A DNA stretch of 64,000 nucleotides from Morella rubra (lineage: Eukaryota; Streptophyta; Magnoliopsida; Fagales; Myricaceae), in contig CM025851.1 in the NCBI GenBank assembly GCA_003952965.2, positions 18,880,119-18,944,118 on the forward strand, given 5' to 3'. Under the pieces are notes generated by a model. It ran no database searches and had not been told where the DNA came from. It saw nothing but the letters and a program-made list of their open reading frames with translations. Position 1 is the first letter of the stretch; each line of letters starts with the position of its first letter. Below are positions 23,280 to 34,045 of the stretch, piece by piece. Position numbers and translations under genes: made by a program.

Positions 23280-23996
23280 ATTTTGTAACGCTAATAGTGG
23301 AATTAAAAATGTCTCCCCACAAATTATTGATGTTAGCAACGAGCCCTTTTTCCGTTCAAAGGTATCTATATTTGCAACGGTTTTTATCATCGTCACCACC
23401 CTCCTTAGTGACCATAGGCTCCGTCGCTATACATCTGTTTTAATGACCATAAGATCTGCTGCTATTGAGTAAAACCTTGTCGGTATTTCTTTTCTCTGCC
23501 AAATCATTTGTAAATATTATTCCAAATCATTATCATTGTCAAAAATTCTCTCGCTAAGTACAAAATATTTATTATGCGTAATGACCATGTTTTACTTGTC
23601 GCTAAAAATACATGCTAATTTAGCGACTATTGGTGTCGTTGCTAAAAGCAGTATGTGTTTCTAAAATTTTGTGACCACTTTTTTCTCGTCGCAAAAAATA
23701 TATATTTTCACTCTCTATTGTCATGTACATTGTACATCACTTTTAGTGACCATAATGGTAGTCGTTGATGTGTAAAATTTCATAGTTTTTTTTTTATCCC
23801 ATTATCTGCGACCAATATAAAGATAAAAGTGTTATCGCTTAAGGCCCTTAAAAAAAAATTAATTAGTGTATATCACTTAAGTTAAGGGTATAATTAGTGA
23901 CCACTTTTCTGATTTTGTCGCAAAAACAGTAGTTTTAAGGACCAGATTTTTGCGACTAAATGAATATCGTGGCTCACGGCCATTTTTTTAGTAGTG
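23280..23996. mobile_element. CACTA element end with subterminal repeats
   Basis: The right edge reads ATTTTTTTAGTAGTG, the reverse of a CACTACTAAAAAAAT terminus. Inside it, words such as GTGACCAT and GTCGCTA(A) recur in both orientations over about 650 bp, which is how CACTA subterminal regions look. The left terminus was not found. Confidence 0.6.
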
Positions 23997-25957
23997 TCAG
24001 TTATTTAATAAATGAGTTACAAACAGCCGCATGTTTTAATTCCGACGGACTAAATTGTGCAATCCTCATGTCGGAGCTAGCACCTCTGCTCTAAAGAAGT
24101 GACTTTCTCTAGGTTTTGTAGCCATAATTAATACATAAATACATTCACTTAGGAGGGTCTAACTTATAATAGCCTAGAGTTACTGTTACTCTTGCTCAAG
24201 AGTCAAACAGGTTGCACTTGCTTGATTCCTTATAGGAGACATTAATGGGGAAAATCTCCCTAATTTTCGTGGCCCTCACCGTAGGACTCCGCTATAGTTC
24301 TAAGTATTTAACTCACGTGGCACCAAAAGTTTTAAAATAATCCCTTCAAGTAAACTACAAAGGGGAAAATCTAAAATTAATTTTTTTGGTTTTAGCGCAA
24401 AAGAAAATTAGTAACTCATGAGTTTTCAAATATATATAATAAAGTCTCTAAGTTTTAAGGTCTCAAAAAATAAATCCTCTATCTGCTTGAACAGCAAAAG
24501 ACCCAAAATGAAGTAGGCAGGGTTCCCCACCCGTTGGAGCACCCTCTCTCCAACCCACCTAAGGGTCCTAGGTTAATGGCATTGTCGGCCATGCGTTCTG
24601 CCCCAATTAAAGTAAATGCATGTTGGGTAGAGAAGGCATGGACTTCAAAAATCAATTGATGATCAGGGGATGTCGGCAACCAGTGCGGGAGGGGCCAACA
24701 CCCCCTAAAAGTAAAAAAAAAAAAAAAGGATCATGTACACTTAGCGCAAGGTCAGCAAGATGCTGCGAATTTAAAGCCCCCAAACAAGAGAAGGCAATCC
24801 GGGCTAGATCTTTTCAAGAAACTTTTTTGAATTTAGCTCAATCAAGTGAACATTTAATATGGAAAATTAATAAAAAAAAAAAAAAAAAATATGTAGTAAG
24901 TTAGTACCTTTTTTTGTAAGTCGTCCCAGTACCTAATTCTTTTTGTAAATTGTCCAAGTCATAGATCACACGGCATCTATGTCTTTGTTTGCTTCCTTTG
25001 GCTACATACGCAACAGCTGTGTCTTTTTCAGATTTTCTTTTCCTTTTTTTTTTTTTTTCATTATCATCATTGTTAATATGTTTGACAGTCAACGTGTCAT
25101 TAAGGACTACATAGTAAATTGTGGCATGCCACATACGAATCACGCCAAGGTCCTGGATAGACTTTAACGAAGGAAATTATGTATAAAAGCTATATCAGAT
25201 TATCATATGTGAGATAAATATATTGCTTGAAAATGTTTCATTAAAAAATTGATTAGCTCTTCTTAGCTGCGGCCCATGTATGCGTATCGAGGCACTTCAC
25301 CCAGTTTCCTCATTCCTACCATTTAACTTTCGATTAAAAGCATTTCATCCAAGTTAAGTCTATTACTCCAGAAGGTAAAACTATTGCTCCACTTTCTCCA
25401 CTTTCTCCTCTTTCTCCATGCCTCTCTTTACTTTCCTTTTCTTCATATTTCTCTCTGTTTCGTTTTGCTCTCGTTACTCTTTGTTTTATTCTATCAACTT
25501 TTTCTCCTTTTCTTTTTTTAGGCAAGGACGACAGTACGTTTGGATTTTATTAGAAAACCTTCACTAATAGTAGAAGAATGCCGTGGTAACAGTAAGGAGT
25601 GAAAATTAAAGATTAGTACTACATGACTTTGGGTGACTCTTTGCCTTTCATTTTTTTTGGAGGCCATATGCCTCATTATTTATTTGTTCATCTTCTTCTT
25701 TATTTTCAACTATAACTATAATAATGTACAATATGTAATTTTTTCTCATATACCATCCGATTGTTTTTGGATGCCTCAAAAAATTCCTACTGATAATTTT
25801 TTTTATTGGGATACAATAGGTTCTATTAGACTTTATAAAAAAGTATGGAAAGAGATGATTTGATAGTGTTTTTTAATGAAAAATGTGTGTTGAAGTTTGT
25901 AAAAAAATGCGAAAATAGATTTCTTGATGGAATTTTTTTTAATGAAATTATGTCGTA
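23997..25957. other. Intergenic, nothing recognised
   Basis: A few A or T homopolymers (about 24713-24727, 24869-24888, 25045-25059) and AT-rich DNA. Open frames here are short and low in complexity. No gene supported. Confidence 0.4.
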
Positions 25958-26545
25958 GTTTTTTTTTTGGGTAAGTGGTAAGTGTATTAAAACGATCAAA
26001 ATTATAACTGTCTAGTGAGCATAGAATCTCAAGTTTAGAGACCCCAACAACAAAGGTCAACTCTAAGACCAATCACAGAATATAGACGAAGGTCACATTA
26101 AACAGGGAGAAAAAGAGTACATGAGTCTCTGGACTATCTCGTTCATTTGTTGACGCCCCAGATTCATAGTGTTGGGATTAGATCTAACATTCAGGATGAT
26201 CTTCTCAAACACCTCGACAATTCTCCTACTATGCCTGAATGGATACGTGAATTCCTCTCACGCTAGATGTAATACACAAAGACAAGTTTCCTCACTAGGT
26301 TTAGTAGTCGATTGCCTTTGAGCATATGGGCAGCCCACGCCAAGAGGACCGATTGGCAAATCCACGATATTGTTGCTGAAATCCATGGTCTCCTCCAACG
26401 GGTGGATCAACGGAAATGTCAGCACGCTAGGCGTGGTGCGAACAATGCTTCGCATTGACTAACTCGTTGGGCCACCTCAAGAAATTTTTCTGGAGGTCCC
26501 CCGTAATTTGTTTTTGAGCAAACACTGGATATGAAGTGGTTGTAT
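25958..26545 (-). pseudogene. LINE fragment A: 3' end on minus strand, RNase H piece on plus strand
   Basis: 25958-26345 on the minus strand reads a LINE tail: WAAHMLKGNRLLNLVRKLVF, IVEVFEKIILNVRSNPN and ELTFVVGVSKLEIL, then a poly-A (T run at about 25961-25970). 26346-26545 on the plus strand reads an RNase H-like end (IHDIVAEIHGLLQRVDQRK, HARRGANNASH, RWATSRNFSGGPP). The two parts face each other, so this is a rearranged or inverted fragment of plant L1-type elements. Confidence 0.6.
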
Positions 26546-26550
26546 TGAGG

Positions 26551-28755
26551 GAGTCTTTTTTTTTTTCTAAGCAAATATTCATTCATCCCCGTCAAAAGCA
26601 AAGTCAAGGAGGGGGAGGAGGATTGCCAGAATACAAAATATCAAAGGGAATACAACAAGAGGGAATAGATCCTTCAAAATTCTCAAAGACAGCCCACTTG
26701 ATAACATTATGAGCTAAGAGATTCGCCCCACGACGAACATGAGAAAACGTCCAGCTAACATGGACTTCTAAAAGAGCTTTAATGTCGCGGATAATAGTTT
26801 GTTTTGATGGTCTTGTTGGTAATGGAAGGCCGTAGTCTTGATTATATATATATGGGCTGCCCACACCAAGAAACCAGACCATGAGCATTGGGACCGTGGG
26901 AGTTTGCATCTATCGAAAAGCATGAACCAAATATTTTTTAAGAAAGAGCATTGAAAGAACAGGTGGTCAGTGTTTTCAATCTCAGATTTACAGAGGCCGC
27001 AATTTGCACAACGAAGGACCTCAAAATTCACCAGTTGATCCATGATTAAAGCCTATTCCTGACAGCCAACCAAAGTATAAAAGAGGACCGAGGGACCCCC
27101 ACTTTGAACCAAACAATGTTCCTCCAGCCTACAGGAGGTTTGGGTAATCTGAAGAGGGAGTATGCACTACTCATAGAGAATGAGTTTACTTTGTTATGGT
27201 CCCAGAAGATCATGTCCTCCAAACCCAGTTTAGGACGCATCTGGAAAGAGAAATCCTGGTTGATAGTTCGCCAGAACAGTTGCAGAGCATCGCCTTGCCA
27301 GACCCAACTCTCTCCTTTAATAATGCTACTGACTCTTGCATGGGTGTCCAAAATTAGATCCCTACTTGCCAGGTGAATTAAGGGGCGCCCAGGCTGCCAT
27401 TTATCAAACTAAAAGGAAGGTAGAGATTTCATTACCAACCATGTGTTTGATGTTATGCCACGGAATGGCCCCCAGCCCCATTAACTTCCTCCAAGTCCAA
27501 GAGCTATCGGCAGCAATCTCGATAGCCAAAATACTCTTTTTTTTACTAGTTACTCTTTCACCCAACCATAAGGACCGGTGTTTGTCCACAGATAGATTCC
27601 AAAGGTGCTTGATCATAGCTGCCTTATTTCACTCATTTAAATCTGTTACAAATAGATTCCTAGTCTACCTTCCGCATCCGGGCAACAAATATCATCTCAA
27701 GCCACTTTTGGTCCCCCAAGGTTCAAATTACTCCCATTCCAAAAAAATGTTCTCAGCACCCGTTCAACTTCTTTGATAAAACTTTTGGGGAGAATAAACA
27801 TAATTGACTGAAGTCTGCCCACAAAGGACAGAAATTTGGAAGTCCAGCTCTTAGCTCTTGCTGTAATTTTCTCGACAAGGTCCTTGCTGTCAATCTTCTT
27901 GAGCTTAGTAGAGATAAGGGGAACCCCAAGGAACTGGACTAGAAGGATACCTTCCCCAAATCCCATCACACTAATAATGTTAGCTCTAGGAGCACTAGGG
28001 ACACCACAAGTGAACAACCAACTCTTGTGAGGGTTCAGCATGAGAACCGAAATAGCTTGGAATCTGAATAAGCAATCCTTGAGGAGCAGGACAGGTTCAA
28101 GGTTACCTTTACAGAAAATAAGGAGGTTGTCTGAAAAGGAAAGGTGAGAAATCTTCAAGTTCTTGCATCTCCAGTGGAACCAAAAATTCATATGCTCCAT
28201 GGCTTTGCGGAGAAGCCTGGAGAAGACTTCCATTGCCAACATAAACAAATATAGGGAGATGAGGTCCCCTTGCCTCAGCTCACGCTCAGCTTTAAAGAAG
28301 CCACAAAATTCACCATTAATATTTGTAGAAAACTGGTAGTGAAAATACATTGAGCGATCCACTGCAGGGACAGGTTGGGAAAAGAGCATACTCCTCAGAC
28401 TACTCCACAGAAAATCCCAATAAATCATATCATAGACCTTCATAATGTCCACTTTCATAGCACAATGTGGGGGAACCTTTATCCCTGTGGTAATTTCGAT
28501 ACAGTTCCTGAGCAAGCAATACATTAACACTAATTCGTCTCCCTTAGACAAATGTCGTTTGTTGGGAACCCACCAAGTAGGACGAAACTAGCTTTATCCT
28601 TCGAGCAATAATTTTAAAGATACGTTTGTAAAGGGCGTTATAGCACGCTAGCTATGGATTGATAGTCGCTAACTCTCAATGGACTCGACACCGTGGGCAC
28701 TAAGGTAATAGAAATATGGCTTGTTTCCTTTTATAAGCTGCCACAAGTGAGTACA
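26551..28755 (-). pseudogene. LINE (L1-type) fragment B: RT, zf-RVT, RNase H-like end
   Basis: Reading down the minus strand: RT from about 28755 (frame with LVPTVSSPLRVSDYQSIA, then the 28551-27697 frame with AMKVDIMKVYDMIYWDFL, ELRQGDLISLYLF and HLSFSDNLLIF). The catalytic YADD/FADD is degraded to FSDN, so it is inactive. It continues through the zf-RVT region (27351-27046, VNSFSMSSAYSLF, GVPRSSFILWLAVRNRL; 27043-26768, CANCGLCKSEIENTDHLFFQ) to an RNase H-like tail (26909-26604, HVRRGANLLAHNVIKWA) and a poly-A (T run at 26551-26561). The endonuclease and ORF1 are missing; 5' truncation is usual for LINEs. It lies about 150 bp 3' of the GULLO stop, in the same direction. Confidence 0.9.
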
Positions 28756-28908
28756 TCTGTTCTAAAATTTTGGAGTACTGTATCATACCTGATTAATTAA
28801 TATCATAATATGGTTCTTGAACAACGTTTCCATTATTCAAGATCTCAATCTTTCGTTACTTGACCCAAATTTACCAGGAACAAGCAGTCTCAGCAATTCC
28901 TAGAGAAA

Positions 28909-31900
28909 TTAAATCAGGCCATTGGCGTCAGTACCCATGTGAATCTTTTTAGAGGTCAAACGAGTACAAACCCTTGCATCTTTGTATACTTTACCTGGTC
29001 TGCAATAATAGCCCAGGCTTGGCGCACAATGACTGTCTTGCGAACATATGCACAACCCCTCTAGTGCACAACCGTACTTCGCGACAGTCGCCCCATCTTT
29101 CAATCCAAGAATTTGGTCTGTCCACTCACTAGAGAAGAGCCCTGACGGATCGTACCCCTCCTTAACCTTCAAGAACTCTCCGGCGTTTTTATACTTCTTG
29201 ATTGCTCCATCGAATGCTAAATTTCGATTCTTTCCCCAGTGGGGCAGCGCCTGGTACCTGAAAAGCGCGAGTTGCTCAATTTCTTCTAATACGTCTTCGT
29301 AAAGCCTAGGAATCATGGGGTCTTTGCTTCGATAATATGTGATATCAAAGTCTACCGCATCTTCTTGCTTACCCAAGTAAGCACTCGAAGCTTTAACATA
29401 GCGCATGAGGATTCCATTATAAAGATCAACGCCACACATTGCTTTGGGCTCCAATTCGATTAGCTTTTGCACATCTTCGATGAAGCTCTTAGCCATGGAT
29501 AAGCCAATGCTGAATGTGGTTTGGTGAAAGAACTCACCCTTGACTCTGTGGTCCCATGCACACGCCGTGATTCGTGCGTCCTCAAGACTATCTAGGCAGG
29601 ATCCAGATGCTTGAAGCCGGTTATGATATCCGATAACTGGATAGCTGGTAAAGGCAATACCTATAAGTACAAATCAGAAAACTTCATTCTGTAGAACTGG
29701 TAAATATATACCCAAAACATGGGCAGTTTTGAAGAAAAAAAAAAGTGATTAAAAGTGAAAGAAAATAGCAATTACCGTTATTACTTAAGCCATAGGCACC
29801 ACTCAAGAGTAGAGATATAATCGTCTTTGCGTTAATGCACTTCCCATTAGCATCCATGTTTGATTCTTGAACCTCCTCTTTTCACCCATGCGCATACGCA
29901 AAACAACATGTCAAAACCGGTACCACATAATTTAGGCCATCGTAGAAAAAAATCAATTGGTTATACGTATTAATTAACTAGCACAATTGGCTAACCTGAG
30001 GTTCTGATTATAGCTAGCTCGAGTGTAGGTGTGGAACGGAATGGCGTGAAATCATTTCGACCATCGCCGGAGGTGTTTGTTGGGACACGATAATCGATTC
30101 GATAGACTGCCTTGTGTTGACTAGGGTACCAAGTTATATCCGCAAATTCATGTTCACTGCCAAAACTTGCCACTTGATCTCCCAAGTCCGAATCATCCTT
30201 CGTCATGTAACTGATGGATCTCTTGAAGAGGGGTTGTAGTTTGAGAGTGACCTGAAAAGTAAGGGTGCTGTTTCACGTCGGCGCATTGATCATTTTATAC
30301 CCCGATGCAAAACTTCAAAAATTTGTGTCTCTGATCCTATTGCAGAAATATGCGTCTTGTTATCAATGTGTATATATGTACAATATAACTAGCATAAAAG
30401 AGACGCTGCGTTCAAACTTCATCAATATTCCTAGCAATATAAGCTATTAGCTCTCATTGAGGTTTCGGTCATGTCTTTATTTTCATTGAGTTTTATTTCT
30501 TCGCAGGCACATAAATAACAGGCTGTCAGATCCGGGGTTTGGTGCTGTTGTGTCTATGGGCTTATAGGCTATAGCTAGCGCGCACCTACCTACCCTAAAG
30601 GTTGGAACGATGGGTTTTCGTGGATAGTTTCTTTATCATCAATTTAGTTCTTGTTCTCCATCCTCTAATCAAGGAATGTCTAGTACTGGGATTACTTTGA
30701 ATCGGGTGAACAGATCATATACAGAAGCAAAAGAAAGGAAGACAATTCAACGGAAATTTCACTTGTCCTCCACGTTTATCTCAAATTACAGAAATGGAGA
30801 GGAAAGTAATTTAGATATGCTCTAGTCCTTTTGAAAGATGCTGCTGTCCTAATATTTCCACCTTCCTTTCATTGCATATTTGCCTAGCGAGCGAAAAAAG
30901 GAAGACAATTGCGTATTTCATGTAGTTGGATCATCAAAACTCCTTGGAATATGTTACTTACCTAAATTTGGTTAAAAGAAACGACTCAAATTGTTTTTGT
31001 ACTACCTATCACACGCTACTCTGCCAAAACGTAGAACCGAGTCAAAATAACTTGATCAAAGGTGCTCATGTACAGAGTAGAATTCCATCGACTTCCGCTG
31101 TTAATATCCTTTATCACATCCCAAAATCAATGGTGGCCGATTAAGTATTAATGAAATCCACCTAGCATTTCTTAGAGATTTAACTTTATTGAAGTTGTTC
31201 AAAATTTGTACGTGACCAATTATAATTACCATAATCTAACACTAGAGTTTGTGAACATGGCATCAGAAATATGATGCTCTAGTCTCGCTAGTTAAGCTAG
31301 CTAGTTGTAAGGTTGAAATTCAGACCATACCTGTGAAATAACTCCGAGAACCCCAAGTGAAACTTTAGCTGCGTTCATATCTTTATCACCATCATTAAGC
31401 GTCCGAACCTTAGCATACCCACCTTCTGGCCCTCCTGGACTAACAACTCGAAGTTCCACGACATAATCATGGACAGAGCTCCCCTTGCCCCACAAGGTGC
31501 TACCATGGGCACCGGTGCTCAAGAGGCCACCAATAGTTAAGCCCCACCAATATGGTGCATAAGGCAAGGCCAGCCCGGCGTGGGAAGCGTCATTGATTAG
31601 CTGCCTCAACGTCACGCCGGTCTCCACTGTCATCGTCATTGATTTAACATCAATTCTCAATGTACGGTTGAGGTATTTAGTGCTTATTAGCAGCCCATCT
31701 TGGCCGTCAGGACAAACTAGCTTGGGAATGCTGTGTGAAAAACGAGTTGCCACCTTCATTTTCCTTTTGCTCCTGGTTGTTGTGGCTACCACTGAAATGA
31801 GTTCTTCTTCTGTGGAGGGATACGCCACCTCAACTGCTCTACACACGCTTCTATCAGGGAAGGTACCGTAGGAGTTTGTGATCGTGCAGTTCGTATTCTT

Positions 31901-32017
31901 CGATGAACATTTGATCGGGTCCTCTGGGGGACTGCAACTCACAAAAATGATTAACAGAAAGAGACAGCTAGATCGGAAAACGGGCCAGAACATAACTATT
32001 TCTGAGCTTAAGATCAT
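28909..32017 (-). CDS. GULLO: L-gulonolactone oxidase-like protein (GULLO), 4 exons, predicted 598 aa
   Basis: Exons on the minus strand: 32017-31331, 30251-29996, 29877-29776, 29660-28909, all with GT-AG introns (about 1079, 118 and 115 bp), joining in frame to 598 codons. The start at 32017 gives [20 protein letters not shown], a hydrophobic signal-like N-terminus; the Met at 31993 is an alternative. Exon 1 holds the FAD-binding domain ([20 protein letters not shown], then [17 protein letters not shown]). The C-terminal half has the sugar-lactone oxidase domain with the HWxK motif (PHWGKN, about residues 489-492) and a Cys-rich tail ([17 protein letters not shown]) usual in plant members. 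The family oxidises L-gulono-1,4-lactone toward ascorbate using FAD. Plant members are secretory and of varied activity. No stops or shifts were seen. Confidence 0.93.
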
Positions 32018-32135
32018 GTCGTGGATGTGAGTTCTACTGGGTGCTTCTTCGTTGGTTATATAACAAATATATCTGTTCATTGACGTTGTTGTTAGGATTA
32101 CAGATGTAGATATATGGATGGTGTGGCAGAGAGGG

Positions 32136-32143
32136 GTATATAG
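32136..32143 (-). promoter_or_regulatory. Candidate TATA box of the GULLO gene
   Basis: The minus strand reads CTATATAC about 120 bp upstream of the proposed start, followed by a pyrimidine-rich CCCTCTCTGCC. Spacing fits a core promoter with a short leader. Not tested against any transcript. Confidence 0.45.
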
Positions 32144-32149
32144 CACGGA

Positions 32150-33615
32150 ACAGATAATCTAGTTCTGCTTGCTTTGAAGACAAGATCTCGATGGGTCTTT
32201 GATGCTTCACAAGTGTCGGCACCGTGGATGACACGGAGACAGACAACTCAATTCTTAAATTACGTTGAGGGCAGCGACAATGTTGGTTCAAACGTGCAAA
32301 AGTTGGGGGGAGAAATTCGAGAAAAAACACAATAGCTTACTAGCGCTGTTCCCACCAACCCCAAGTCTTTGTAAAACCAGAGTCGACTACATGCCCCCAA
32401 GGTGCACTGTCCGGCCCTCTCACAATCCCGCCGGAGGCCAGGGCAGTGCACCCAGGCCAAGATGATTTCTCATCAGCCAAATAGATTCAACATATAGAGG
32501 TCAGGTCCTCTGGAGTATGCCCTCAAACACGGCTGAATACAGGTCCAAGAAGATACGCAATAGATAATTTCCACACCTACCAGGCCCCAGCAAAATAACA
32601 ATGTTCCTCTCCTACACTTGAAAATTGACCGCTCACCTATCTGTCCTCCGGTGCATGCAAACACATTGGTGGATTCAATATTTAGCCAACTTATCAGTCG
32701 ACCGGCGCAGCACAATCCCAAAAAAATGAATGCCCGAGGATTAATTGATCTTAAGTGGAGGGACAGTCTCATTAGAACATTTCCTGATAATTAAATTTTC
32801 AAGCTTATTGATAGTGGCTTGCGTAAGTTTTTTCATGTTCCATTTTGATAGAGAGGGAAAGGGATTTTGTCCATTTTGTAATGGTTCGAACCAGTTGGTA
32901 GGATAATCCCAGAAAAAAAATGACCATTCGAAACCAGTTTGTTGGATCCTCGTGACAAGTGGGTCATGGCTTTTTTAACTTGAAATCATGGCGTTTTGTT
33001 GCTTTACATTGGGTTTTCACTAAGTTCACCTCCTCCAAATGTCACAAATCTTCAGAGAGCTGGAAGAGATCAGAGCTAGAGAGTTTTCCAATTATCTTTC
33101 AGGTTTTCATTTTTCATTTTTTTCTGCTTTGGCAAAAGTTGTCGTAAAACAAGAGAGATAAAGAGTTGATGCAGTGAGATTTCCCCATTAGGATCTTGCA
33201 CTATGAGTGCGTACCATGCGTTGTCGAGCTCACAAACCTGTGCAACATTATTTATCAACAGGGTATTGCCACGTCAAGAATTTATGTCAGTGGACACATC
33301 AATAGTTCGCACATTTTGTTTCTGGTGTTGTCAAGAGTTAAGTGGATTGTTCTCGAGGTACATTCGTGGCTTAAGATTTCATTTGCTGCCTACATTTGTG
33401 ATCCATTAGCTGCAATTTTTAATTATTTTAACTAATTAATTAATGCTAATGATTACATATATAATTGAACCAATGCTATTGTGGTACGATATATTAATGT
33501 TGAAGAATTATCCTAAATGTAAATCAGTTTATGATCGATGAGTCTCCTACAAATTTGGTAGGTCGACTAATCGTGAGAAAGTTGGTATCAAGGTAATTGA
33601 CTCTTCTCAACAAGG
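32150..33615. other. Intergenic region upstream of GULLO
   Basis: Short open frames on both strands, none recognisable. It ends at the CCAAC duplication of the copia composite. The proximal part presumably contains GULLO regulatory sequence. Confidence 0.4.
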
Positions 33616-33620
33616 CCAAC

Positions 33621-34024
33621 TGTAAAGTCTATTGGCATATTAAAGTCACTTGGGGACATTTTTGTCCATGTGGCTATTTTTAGAAGAAAATAGAATTGGG
33701 CTTCAATTTTGTTTTGCTCTCACGCGCAGTCGGCTTCAACAGAAGGGGTTTTTCGTTAAAAGACCAGATCTGCTCTTCTCTTCTCATTCAAGAACGACTT
33801 CTCCAAGAAAGCTCCTGAACGTTTCTTGCTCTTTTGTTCTTGTAGAATCCTTGAGTTTGTTGTAGATGTTCAAACAAATCTGATCTGCAGGTTGTTTCTT
33901 CTCTTTGATCACCATACACTGGATTTCTTCTTGTGACTGAGGCTTCCAAAGGTTCTGAAAGATTGATTGTTGGAGGTTCCAGTAGTGGGTGTTAATTGCA
34001 CAAAGTTTGTGTGGATAAATCAAC
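33621..34024 (+). repeat. Truncated 5' LTR of the composite copia element
   Basis: Matches the first about 400 bp of the LTR at 44486 (for example GTTTTTCGTTAAAAGACCAG and GATTGATTGTTGGAGGTTCC) and stops abruptly after GGATAAATCAAC. The next 21 bases belong to neither LTR, and the reversed LTR then begins. Confidence 0.8.
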
Positions 34025-34045
34025 AAAAAATTACAAAATACCAAT

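Noticed and set aside
27336..27776. Plus-strand frame of 146 codons
   Set aside because: Antisense to the LINE reverse transcriptase and zf-RVT region, which has recognisable motifs on the minus strand.
31593..31871. Plus-strand frame of 92 codons
   Set aside because: Antisense shadow of GULLO exon 1.
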